DNA of 31,049 bases. Origin: an uncultured bacterium. Its GTDB lineage: Bacteria; Cyanobacteriota; Vampirovibrionia; Gastranaerophilales; Gastranaerophilaceae. The stretch spans positions 1-31,049 of the forward strand of contig CAPQCU010000019.1 in assembly GCA_948684385.1 (NCBI GenBank), in the 5' to 3' direction. A program made the position numbers and the translations under genes. The notes beneath the pieces are model-generated. The model saw nothing but the letters and a program-made list of their open reading frames with translations, was not told the DNA's origin and ran no database searches. Shown here in pieces: positions 22,425-30,018 of this stretch. Position 1 is the first letter of the stretch. Every line of letters begins with the position of its first letter.

Positions 22425-25060
22425 TCTACTACTGCTTGCGCTGCTGCAAGTTTTGCTTGAGGAATACGGAATGGTGAACAAGAAGTGTAGTTCAATCCAA
22501 TTCTGTGACAGAATTTGACTGAATCAGGGTCTCCGCCGTGCTCGCCGCAAACACCGCCAACAAGTGAAGGATTAACTTTGTGTCCCAATTCCATTGACAT
22601 TTCGATAAGTTTACCTACACCTTTCTGGTCTAATGTTTCAAACGGGTTAGCCGGAAGGATTTTCTGTTCAACATATCTGTTCAAGAATTTACCTTCAGCA
22701 TCGTCACGTGAATAGCCAAATGTCATTTGAGTTAAGTCGTTTGTACCGAATGAGAAGAATTCAGCGTATTCAGCAACTTCATCAGCTGTTAAAGCTGCAC
22801 GAGGAATTTCAATCATAGTACCAAACTTGTACTCAACCTTAATACCTTTTTCAGCCATAACAAGCTCAGCAACTTTTTCTAAGATTTCTTTTGCAACTTT
22901 AAGTTCGTTAACGTGTCCGATAAGCGGAATCATAACCCAAGGTTTAACGTCAATTCCTTCTTTTTTAACATCGCAAGCTGCTTCAAAGATTGCTCTTACC
23001 TGCATTTCGTTGATTTCAGGATAAGTTAAACCTAAACGGCAGCCTCTCAAGCCCATCATAGGGTTAGATTCAGAAAGACCTTCTACGATATGAAGCATTT
23101 CTTCTTTTTCTTTTGCATCTTTATTAAGAGCTTTCAATGTTGCAACTTCTTTAATTAATTCTTCCTTAGAAGGTAAGAATTCATGTAAAGGCGGGTCAAG
23201 AAGTCTTACTGTCATTGGTTTATCACCAATAGCTTTGAACATTGCGTAGAAATCTGAATACTGCATAGGAAGAAGTTTATCAAGAGCTTCCTTACGAGCT
23301 TCCGGAGTACCCGCAATAATCATTTTTTGTACCCAAGGTAGTCTATCCGGATCCATAAACATGTGTTCTGTTCTGCAGAGACCAACACCTTCCGCACCGA
23401 ATTTCAAAGCGTTTGCAATATCTTTTGGAGTATCAGCGTTAGCTTCAACTTTAAGCTGTTTAATTTCGTCAACCCATGAGAAGAACTTGTTCCAGTTGTC
23501 ATCGATTTGAGCTTCTACAAGCTTAACAGCGCCTTCCATAACGATACCTTTGCCGCCATCAAGAGAGATGATGTCGTCTTTGTGGTAAACTTTACCGTCA
23601 AAACCCGTTAAAGTTTCGTTTGCAAGGTCGATTTTCATATCTTCACAGCCTGAAACGCAAGGTTTTCCCATACCTTTTGCAACAACTGCTGCGTGAGAAG
23701 TTGCGCCGCCTCTAAGTGTAAGAACACCTTGAGAAACAGCCATACCGTGAATGTCATCAGGACAAGTTTCTACACGAACAAGGATAACTTTTTCACCTGC
23801 TTCACCGCGTTTTGCAGCTTCTTCTGTATCAAATACAATTTTACCAACAGCTGCACCAGGAGAAGCATTAACACCTTGAGCAATTTTGTGAGCTTCAGCC
23901 ATTGCTTTTGAATCGAAGCAAGGAAGAAGAATTTGGTTTACGCTATAAGGGTCAACCAATTGGATTGCTCTTTCTTTAGTGATGATACCTTCTTCACACA
24001 TTTCAACAGCAATTCTAACAGCTGCTGCTGCAGTTCTTTTGCCGTTACGAGTTTGAAGAATGTATAATTTACCGCGTTCAATAGTAAATTCCATATCTTG
24101 AACATCTTTGTAACCAAGTTCAAGCTTTTTAGCGATATCAACGTATTGTTTGTATAAGTCAGGCATTTCGGTTTCTAAAGCAGAAATCGGTTTTGGAGTT
24201 CTGATACCTGCAACAACGTCTTCACCCTGAGCGTTTGTTAAGTATTCGCCGTAGAATTTGTTTTCACCTGTTGCAGGGTTACGGGTGAATGAAACACCTG
24301 TAGCGCAATCGTCACCCATGTTACCAAATACCATTGACTGAACGTTAACAGCTGTACCGAAGTTGTGGTCGATTTTGTTCATGTTTCTGTAAGCTACTGC
24401 ACGAGGAATATTCCATGAACGGAATACTGCTTCAATAGCTTCTTGTAACTGAACATAAGGATCTTGAGGGAATTCTTTACCTGTAACTTCTTTGATTAAG
24501 TTTTTGTAAACAGGAATAAGTGATTTCAAGCCTTCTGCAGAAATTTCTGTATCTTGTTTAACGCCTTCACGTTCTTTAACTTTTTCTAATTCAGATTCGA
24601 AGTATTTTTGTCTGTCCATTTCCCAGGCTACTGAGCCGAACATAGTCAAAAATCTTCTGTATGAGTCATAGCAGAAACGAGGATTGTTAGTAAGCTTAAT
24701 CATCGCTTCAACAGTCTGGTCGTTTAAACCTAAGTTAAGGATAGTTTCCATCATACCAGGCATAGAAACTCTAGCCCCTGAACGAACAGAAACAAGAAGC
24801 GGATTTTCTGCATCTCCGAATTTTTGTCCTTTTTGAGCTTCAACATCTTTTAAAGCTGCTTTAACTTCGTCCATCAAGCCTTCCGGCATTTTATTTCCGT
24901 TATTAATGTAGTCCATACAGGTTTCTGTTGTGATAGTTAATCCCGGTGGTACAGGTAAACCTAAATTAGTCATTTCTGCAAGGTTAGCACCTTTACCGCC
25001 TAAGAGATTTCTCATATCAGCGTTTCCTTCGCGGAATAGCCATACTCTCTTGTCAGCCAT
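22418..25060 (-). CDS. ppdK: Pyruvate, phosphate dikinase
   Basis: The enzyme interconverts pyruvate + ATP + Pi and phosphoenolpyruvate + AMP + PPi, serving glycolysis or gluconeogenesis in anaerobes. The N-terminal ATP-grasp domain (about 1-345) has GGKGANLAEM. The swivelling domain carries the phosphohistidine His456 in GGATSHAAVVAKGMGKPC. The C-terminal TIM barrel has the catalytic Cys in GGVCGEHGGDP near 830. The 880 aa are full length. AAGGAGA precedes the ATG. The stop codon TAA falls within repeat C, so the final residues (VVEG) may have been shaped by the repeat. Confidence 0.97.
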   Translation of the reverse strand: MADKRVWLFREGNADMRNLLGGKGANLAEMTNLGLPVPPGLTITTETCMDYINNGNKMPEGLMDEVKAALKDVEAQKGQKFGDAENPLLVSVRSGARVSMPGMMETILNLGLNDQTVEAMIKLTNNPRFCYDSYRRFLTMFGSVAWEMDRQKYFESELEKVKEREGVKQDTEISAEGLKSLIPVYKNLIKEVTGKEFPQDPYVQLQEAIEAVFRSWNIPRAVAYRNMNKIDHNFGTAVNVQSMVFGNMGDDCATGVSFTRNPATGENKFYGEYLTNAQGEDVVAGIRTPKPISALETEMPDLYKQYVDIAKKLELGYKDVQDMEFTIERGKLYILQTRNGKRTAAAAVRIAVEMCEEGIITKERAIQLVDPYSVNQILLPCFDSKAMAEAHKIAQGVNASPGAAVGKIVFDTEEAAKRGEAGEKVILVRVETCPDDIHGMAVSQGVLTLRGGATSHAAVVAKGMGKPCVSGCEDMKIDLANETLTGFDGKVYHKDDIISLDGGKGIVMEGAVKLVEAQIDDNWNKFFSWVDEIKQLKVEANADTPKDIANALKFGAEGVGLCRTEHMFMDPDRLPWVQKMIIAGTPEARKEALDKLLPMQYSDFYAMFKAIGDKPMTVRLLDPPLHEFLPSKEELIKEVATLKALNKDAKEKEEMLHIVEGLSESNPMMGLRGCRLGLTYPEINEMQVRAIFEAACDVKKEGIDVKPWVMIPLIGHVNELKVAKEILEKVAELVMAEKGIKVEYKFGTMIEIPRAALTADEVAEYAEFFSFGTNDLTQMTFGYSRDDAEGKFLNRYVEQKILPANPFETLDQKGVGKLIEMSMELGHKVNPSLVGGVCGEHGGDPDSVKFCHRIGLNYTSCSPFRIPQAKLAAAQAVVEG

Positions 25061-25218
25061 TAATTTCTCCTTTTCATATCTAATAATACGCTTTTTTTAA
25101 GTATTACAAGTTTAACATGAAGGTAGCTGGATGTATATAGGACTAGTGTTAATGTTTGTAACAAAATACTGAAATAAAATATGCTTTATGATACGTTTAA
25201 AGATATACGGAGATGTGT

Positions 25219-25704
25219 ATGAGATTATACCCAATCAGCAAAAAAATCGGAGTTCTTGATAATAATACAAAGAAGAATTTGCAAGATTTGATTAGAACAA
25301 TGGAAGCAAAAGCTAAAACCGAAATTACTCCAAACGGATGTGGTTTTACCAGAACTTACACAACCGGGGGAATTTTAAAAGAGAGTAATAATGCTTTATA
25401 CGGCGGAAATATATGCGGTATTGTTAATAATACTTCCGTAGTGGATTTTAATAACAAAAGATATGTTGTTGATAATATAACAGGTGCAGTTACACCGGAA
25501 GAAACTAAATGGAATAATGTTCTAATTCTTTCTTCTAAAAAACTGATTTCAGGAATTTCTGGTGTGATAAATCAGTTAAAAGAAAATTTTGATAATACAG
25601 AAGTTGTTAAACATTATAAATGTGGAATTAAGGGATTCACAGAAAAAGGTGCAAAATTGCTGCAAGAAGCAATAGATAATGTTAACGCAGGACGTGTACA
25701 ATAA
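25219..25704 (+). CDS. Hypothetical protein upstream of ABC ATPase
   Basis: I do not recognise this 161-aa protein. It begins MRLYPISKKIG, has a mixed alpha/beta middle with NGCGFTRTYTTGGIL and VDFNNKRYVVDNITGAVTPE, and a helical C-terminus (GFTEKGAKLLQEAIDNV). No signal peptide or membrane segment is seen. I use the ATG at 25219, six bases after GGAG; an ATG two codons earlier (25213) touches the ribosome-binding site. The start context GGAGATGTGTATG equals that of the gene at 21528. It lies 4 nt before the ABC ATPase and is probably co-transcribed, but may be functionally unrelated. Confidence 0.72.
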   Translation: MRLYPISKKIGVLDNNTKKNLQDLIRTMEAKAKTEITPNGCGFTRTYTTGGILKESNNALYGGNICGIVNNTSVVDFNNKRYVVDNITGAVTPEETKWNNVLILSSKKLISGISGVINQLKENFDNTEVVKHYKCGIKGFTEKGAKLLQEAIDNVNAGRVQ

Positions 25705-25708
25705 AGTT

Positions 25709-26437
25709 ATGGCACTTATTGAAATAAAAAATATTGTAAAAACTTATAATACGGGAGATGAGAGTTTTAACGCTTTAAACGGAGTTTCTTTTTCTATTGA
25801 GAAAGGCGAATTTGTAGCGATTATGGGAACTTCAGGTTCCGGAAAATCTACCTGTATGAATACTCTTGGAACTCTCGATAAACCGACAAGTGGGAGTTAT
25901 CACTTAGATGGGGTTGATGTGTTTTCTCTAAATGCAGAGGAGCTTTCAAAAATCAGAAACCAGAAAATCGGGTTTGTGTTTCAGGGATTTAACCTGATAT
26001 CAAGAACCTCCGCGCTGGATAATGTAGCGCTTCCGATGATTTATAAAGGAATTCCGGAAGAAGAAAGATATCAGAGAGCTCGCGAAGCTTTAAAAATAGT
26101 TGGTCTTGAAGGCAAAGAGAAAAATATGCCAAACCAGATGTCAGGCGGTCAGCAGCAGAGAGTTGCGATAGCAAGAGCGCTTGTAAACGACGCACCTTTG
26201 ATTTTAGCCGATGAACCGACCGGAAACCTTGATACAAAGACAAGTATTGAAGTCATGGAATTTTTTGTCCGATTAAACAAAGGTTTTCAGGAACAGGAAG
26301 GCAAGACAATTGTGCTTGTAACCCACGAACCTGATATTGCAGAGTACTGCAGCAGAGTAATTCGTTTTAAAGACGGAAATATTGTTTCGGATTTACCAAA
26401 AGACGAGTGGATGAAAACAAGAAACCGCGAAACATGA
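25709..26437 (+). CDS. ABC transporter ATP-binding protein (MacB/LolD type)
   Basis: This is the cytoplasmic ATPase of an exporter-like ABC system. Walker A GTSGSGKS lies near 41-48, the Q-loop in FVFQGFNL near 91-98, the signature MSGGQQQRVAIARAL near 145-159, and Walker B LILADEPTGNLD near 164-175. The LDKPTSGSYHLDG and EPTGNLD phrasing is that of the MacB/LolD/FtsE class. The 242 aa are full length. The ATG at 25709 matches the family start; an ATG at 25679 would add ten residues overlapping the upstream gene. No permease gene follows, a terminator does, so the membrane partner must be encoded elsewhere. Confidence 0.92.
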   Translation: MALIEIKNIVKTYNTGDESFNALNGVSFSIEKGEFVAIMGTSGSGKSTCMNTLGTLDKPTSGSYHLDGVDVFSLNAEELSKIRNQKIGFVFQGFNLISRTSALDNVALPMIYKGIPEEERYQRAREALKIVGLEGKEKNMPNQMSGGQQQRVAIARALVNDAPLILADEPTGNLDTKTSIEVMEFFVRLNKGFQEQEGKTIVLVTHEPDIAEYCSRVIRFKDGNIVSDLPKDEWMKTRNRET

Positions 26438-26465
26438 AAAAAGACCTCATTTGAGGTCTTTTTTA
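26437..26465. terminator. Bidirectional terminator after ABC ATPase
   Basis: AAGACCTCA/TGAGGTCTT (26441-26460) with a 2-nt loop is flanked by an A run and a T run. It ends the ATPase operon and can serve the convergent gene ending at 26472. Confidence 0.87.
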
Positions 26466-26471
26466 AATCTT

Positions 26472-26729
26472 TTAAGCTACCATCATAAATCCGTAGTCTT
26501 TGGCATCTCGATGAGCCAGCCCGACTCCGTCTTGTCCCATTGAAATTTTGTTGCCATTTTCGTCGTTTACAAACGAATGTTGTGTCGGAATTGATATTCC
26601 GGTAGTTGGTTCAATTGTAGTGACCGGCTGCGCATAAGGACGGGCTGTAATTCCGCCAAACGGGATGTTGCCGCCTTTGCCATATAGTCCGTATTGATAA
26701 TTTTGTTCTAAACTTGGTACACCGCCCAT
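26472..26729 (-). CDS. Small Gly/Pro-rich lineage-specific protein
   Basis: I do not recognise the 85-aa product. It starts MGGVPSLEQNYQYGLYGKGG, is rich in Gly, Pro, Thr and Tyr, and lacks signal peptide, membrane segment or charged helices; it is probably extended or disordered. The ATG at 26729 is preferred because GAGG lies 8 nt upstream; the ATG at 26735 is only 2 nt from that box. The promoter region carries a variant of the shared bipartite motif (26749-26787). Confidence 0.68.
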   Translation of the reverse strand: MGGVPSLEQNYQYGLYGKGGNIPFGGITARPYAQPVTTIEPTTGISIPTQHSFVNDENGNKISMGQDGVGLAHRDAKDYGFMMVA

Positions 26730-26748
26730 AGTCATGTCCTCATAATAC

Positions 26749-26787
26749 TGTATATATATACTAACGTTTCAAGATTTAAAAAATTGC
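26749..26787 (-). promoter_or_regulatory. Shared bipartite promoter motif, variant copy 4
   Basis: On the minus strand GCAATTTTTT (26778-26787) is followed after 14-16 nt by GTATATATATACA (26749-26761). The upstream box is identical to copy 3; the spacing differs from the 12 nt of the other copies, so it is a weaker member. Confidence 0.42.
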
Positions 26788-26803
26788 GGGTTATATAAAA
26801 AAT

Positions 26804-26832
26804 TTTACAAAACTTAATAAATCAATTATAAT
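26804..26832 (+). promoter_or_regulatory. Promoter giving a probable leaderless ldcA mRNA
   Basis: TTTACA (26804-26809), a 17-nt spacer and TATAAT (26827-26832) are followed by 6 nt (GCTTGT) and the ATG at 26839. No ribosome-binding site exists. The transcript probably starts at the ATG. Confidence 0.65.
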
Positions 26833-26838
26833 GCTTGT

Positions 26839-27669
26839 ATGAAAACAATAGGAATAATTGCATTATCTGGACTTGTAAATAGAGAAAAGCTGAATACAGC
26901 TGTTGCAAACCTTGAAACTCTCGGATACAACGTAAAGTTATCAAAAAATATTTTTGATAACAATCGCTATCTTGCAGGCTCTGACGGGGATAAATTGGAA
27001 GAACTTTACAGGTTTTTCAAAGACCCTGAATTTGACTTAATTATGTGCGCTCGCGGCGGTTACGGCGCAATAAGACTCGTTAACCAAATTGATTATGAAA
27101 TTATCAAAAACAACCCGAAACCTTTTATTGGTTTTTCGGATGTTACCGCGCTTCTGCTTATGATTTACAAGAAAACCGGCATGGTGACTTATCACGGACC
27201 TATGGCGATATCTAACTTTTTTGAGCCGGACGAGTTTTCTGTCCAAAACCTCATTAAAGCTTTAAGCGGAAAATCTTTGGAGTTTGAAGGAACAAAAATA
27301 TACCGTGAAGGAACTGCCGAAGGTATTATTTGGGGCGGAAATCTTGCAACTGTTGTTTCGCTTTGCGGTACTGATTTTATACCGGATGAAGATTTTATCT
27401 TCTTTGCAGAAGACTTAAATGAGCCGGTTTATAAGATTGACCGAATGTTTACCCAATTATTTAACATAGAAAAATTCCGGGGTAAATGTAGGGGGATTGT
27501 TTTAGGAGATTTTCTGGATGTTGACAATCAAGTTTGGCTTGAAGAATTGTTTAAAGAATTTACAATTCCGACTGTAGGCGGGTTTAAGATTACGCACGAG
27601 CAGGAAAAAATTACAATTCCGATTGGAAAATACGCAAAGCTCGCAAACAAGATTATTTATATAAAATAA
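26839..27669 (+). CDS. ldcA: LD-carboxypeptidase, peptidase family S66
   Basis: The family trims the terminal D-alanine from murein tetrapeptides during cell-wall recycling; relatives (MccF) cleave microcin C. The Ser-Glu-His triad is visible: Ser100 in GFSDVTAL, a Glu in the FFAEDLNEPVYKIDR region (near 196-204), and His in ITHEQEKITIPIG (near 254). The CARGGYGA motif lies near 70-77. The 276 aa are slightly shorter than E. coli LdcA (304). No signal peptide, so it is cytoplasmic as expected for recycling. The start lacks a ribosome-binding site and follows a consensus promoter by 6 nt. Confidence 0.9.
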   Translation: MKTIGIIALSGLVNREKLNTAVANLETLGYNVKLSKNIFDNNRYLAGSDGDKLEELYRFFKDPEFDLIMCARGGYGAIRLVNQIDYEIIKNNPKPFIGFSDVTALLLMIYKKTGMVTYHGPMAISNFFEPDEFSVQNLIKALSGKSLEFEGTKIYREGTAEGIIWGGNLATVVSLCGTDFIPDEDFIFFAEDLNEPVYKIDRMFTQLFNIEKFRGKCRGIVLGDFLDVDNQVWLEELFKEFTIPTVGGFKITHEQEKITIPIGKYAKLANKIIYIK

Positions 27670-27700
27670 AAAGAGGCTCTCATAAGAAAGCCCCTTTTTA
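27668..27700. terminator. Terminator between ldcA and SRP RNA
   Basis: A stem around GGCT/AGCC (27674-27691) with a loop of about 10 nt is flanked by an A run and a T run. On the minus strand it follows the SRP RNA 3' end; on the plus strand it follows ldcA. Confidence 0.75.
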
Positions 27701-27701
27701 A

Positions 27702-27965
27702 ACCGTACCACTGCCTATCGAAATACAGCCAAATTGATTTTGTTAACAAAACCTACTTCTTAAAAGTATAACACCCGCAAGGCTTACCTTAGTGCTGCTA
27801 TGTTTCCATCCTGACACGGTTCGATATCTTACGCCATCATATTCTAAGTTATCAACAGCTCTGCCAACATAGGCAATTCCTCTGTACCCCTCACAGCAGG
27901 CTCTACACCCCGCATAAAGCGTTCGGGTCGAGAGATCCGCTAAGTCCCCGTGGAGTACGGCTCTA
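27702..27965 (-). ncRNA. ffs: Signal recognition particle RNA, long (Alu-containing) form
   Basis: On the minus strand helix 8 is clear at 27792-27817: GTGTCAGG, a GGAA-type tetraloop stem ATGGAAACAT, and AGCAGCAC, the universal SRP54/Ffh-binding hairpin with its asymmetric loop. The ends pair (CCGTAC near 27956-27961 with GTACGG near 27703-27708), closing a molecule of about 264 nt. That is the size of the Alu-domain-bearing SRP RNA of Bacillus rather than the short 4.5S form of about 100 nt. A terminator follows at 27668-27700. The exact ends are estimates. The RNA occupies most of the 370-nt gap between ldcA and the GH57 gene; the rest is the two terminators. Confidence 0.87.
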
Positions 27966-27994
27966 TTAATTTAACATAAAAGAGTCTCAAATAC

Positions 27995-28025
27995 AAGGCG
28001 CCCGACTTTTCAAGTCGGGCGCCTT
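27995..28025. terminator. Strong hairpin terminator of GH57 gene
   Basis: A stem of about 14 bp (AAGGCGCCCGACTT with AAGTCGGGCGCCTT, 27995-28008 and 28012-28025) with a 3-nt loop. It ends the leftward branching-enzyme transcript and insulates the SRP RNA gene. T runs on both sides are short. Confidence 0.8.
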
Positions 28026-28039
28026 CTTATTTAAATAAT

Positions 28040-29758
28040 TTATTTATATAAAGGTGCGAGTTTCTTTTCCTGCTGAGGAATTACACCTTCTTCGATTGAC
28101 TGATAAACGCGGTAATCAATTTCAGGGAAGCAGTTGTCAATTTCTTCGATTTCGTGAAGCTTTCCTTCATCGATTGAACCGGATTCAATCATGTCAGCGA
28201 TTAAGCTAAATCTGTCAACATGTTCGTTAAATCTGTCTGTTGCGTAATCTTTAGCCTGCCATGTTGTTATTAAGAACGGCCAATCTGAAGATTGAAGCAG
28301 CAGATTTTCTCTTGCAAGCTGAGCCAATGCTCTTTGCATAAGCTTATCATCCGGAATTTCTGCGTAATTATCAACAATTGCATTAATACGTTTTTCGCAA
28401 GAGTGGATAATAGGCCACATCCATTCTGTTAAGTGGTTCATCCAAACGTAGAAGTGACCGCCTTGTCCCCAGGAAGATTCAGGGATTTGGATTGCTTCTT
28501 TCGGCGGATATTTTGTTACGTATTCGCCTGCAGTAAGTCTTTCAACTTCAGGAAGATAGTCATTAAATTTCTTAACAACCTGTTTAATGAACTCAACGCC
28601 TTCAAACCACCAGTGTCCGAACAATTCTGTATCAAATGAAACCATTACAAGCCCTTCTTTGTTTTTAGCAAGTTTGTAATCGTTTAACAAATGATAAATC
28701 ATTGTTGTGTAGTGATCAGAGTTTTCGTTAATTTTATTCATTGCAAGCACCGGATCATAGAGCATTTTGTCGCCTAAATCTGTTGTTGGAGAAGTTATTC
28801 TCCAGTAGTGCATGCCTGATTTGTCGTCTTTTTTGTGGAATTCTCTAAAACATCCGTCTCCAGGATATCCGTCAGCAGCAGACCAAACCTGATATCCTGC
28901 TCTGTCGTTACGTCCCATTACAGCAACCTGAGCATCAGGCAGCCAGTAAGCTGAGTAAGTGTCATAACCTGTAGCCGGTCTTTCAGGAAGCGGAATGTAT
29001 TCAATATTTCCGTACATACCGATTACACGTCTGTTACCGATTGAGTTACCGCCTTCAATTACGTGAGATTCTGTAAAGAAGTAATTGATGTCGTTGTTTT
29101 GAAGCGTAACTTCAATAGCCGGTCTCCAGTGCTTTTTGCCATCTTTGCCAACATATTCGTAACCTTGACGGTAAGCACATTCAGGAAGCCATGCTCCAAA
29201 TGCTTTCTTTCCGAAAAGTCTTTTTGTTGTATCCTGACCAACTTTAAATTGTGCATTCAAGTTGCTGTCAGTTGCAAGCAATGGTGAAAATCCGTGAGTT
29301 GCACCTGATGTTGTGATTTCAATACAACCTAAATCCTGATACTTTTTGAAATATTTAATCAAATTCTTTTCGTATTTGTTTACGAAATCATCTCTAAGTT
29401 TATTCCATAAATCGAAGTAATATTTTGCCAGATATTTTAAGTGCTGTGAATGAGCAACTTTTGGATCCGGATATCTGTCTAAGTCTTTTGATACAGCCTT
29501 AATTCTGGAATCAATATATTCGACAAAACCATTTTGTAAGTGTTCATCTGCTAATTGTTCTGCTAAGATAGGAGTTATGCCTACTGTTAACTTAGCCTTA
29601 ATGCCTTCTTCGTATAATTCTGATATTGCGTTAAGAAGCGGCACATATGTTTCTGCCATACATTCGTAAAGGTTTTCTTCTCCGAATGGCCACATCCCTG
29701 CTTTTCTGTAATAAGGCAGGTGGCTGTGTAACATAAATACGAATTGTCCTACTGACAT
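28040..29758 (-). CDS. GH57 1,4-alpha-glucan branching enzyme (DUF1957)
   Basis: The enzyme introduces alpha-1,6 branches into glycogen-like glucan. GH57 conserved regions are visible in order: HSHLPY (11-16), GATHGFSPL (152-160), AWLPECAY with nucleophile Glu193, SFDTELFGHWW with acid/base Asp376, and a C-terminal helical domain containing ESSWGQGGHFYVWMN. The 572 aa agree with TK1436-like branching enzymes. GGAGG precedes the ATG. It is monocistronic, with a promoter region between it and repeat D and a strong terminator. No other glycogen gene is in the window. Confidence 0.93.
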   Translation of the reverse strand: MSVGQFVFMLHSHLPYYRKAGMWPFGEENLYECMAETYVPLLNAISELYEEGIKAKLTVGITPILAEQLADEHLQNGFVEYIDSRIKAVSKDLDRYPDPKVAHSQHLKYLAKYYFDLWNKLRDDFVNKYEKNLIKYFKKYQDLGCIEITTSGATHGFSPLLATDSNLNAQFKVGQDTTKRLFGKKAFGAWLPECAYRQGYEYVGKDGKKHWRPAIEVTLQNNDINYFFTESHVIEGGNSIGNRRVIGMYGNIEYIPLPERPATGYDTYSAYWLPDAQVAVMGRNDRAGYQVWSAADGYPGDGCFREFHKKDDKSGMHYWRITSPTTDLGDKMLYDPVLAMNKINENSDHYTTMIYHLLNDYKLAKNKEGLVMVSFDTELFGHWWFEGVEFIKQVVKKFNDYLPEVERLTAGEYVTKYPPKEAIQIPESSWGQGGHFYVWMNHLTEWMWPIIHSCEKRINAIVDNYAEIPDDKLMQRALAQLARENLLLQSSDWPFLITTWQAKDYATDRFNEHVDRFSLIADMIESGSIDEGKLHEIEEIDNCFPEIDYRVYQSIEEGVIPQQEKKLAPLYK

Positions 29759-29893
29759 TTTTGCCTCCGATCATTTCTCTCGTGTTTGAATATATATTTT
29801 TACATTATTATTTATAACATAATCTTAACAGAAAAGTAACTCTTTAGTATTAGTTCAACGGAATAATGTTACAAATGTTTACTATCTTTGAGA

Positions 29894-30018
29894 GGCTAAA
29901 ACCCTCAAGAGCAGTTATATAAGGCTTATATAAGATACAATCTTTTTTCTATCTTTTGTAAACTTTTAACTTGTAGTGTTACATAAAGCCAAATACATTT
30001 ACCCCCATTTACCCCCCC
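29894..30018 (+). repeat. Dispersed repeat copy D (3' of radical SAM gene)
   Basis: The copy has GGCTAAAACCCT (29894-29905), an AT-rich palindrome TTATATAA/TTATATAA (about 29916-29934), CTTGTAGT (29970-29977), 19 nt, then ATTTACCCCC (29997-30006) and ATTTACCCCCCC (30007-30018). The seven-C run enters the radical SAM stop codon. It is the longest copy because of an expanded middle. Confidence 0.55.

Noticed and set aside
25061..25212. Riboswitch or structured leader between ppdK and the next gene
   Set aside because: The 150-nt divergent region is AT-rich with no recognisable aptamer core; it holds only promoter and ribosome-binding-site sequence.
29759..29815. Fifth copy of the bipartite promoter motif before the GH57 gene
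   Set aside because: An ATATATA stretch is present on the minus strand but the GCAATTTTTT box is absent at the required distance.
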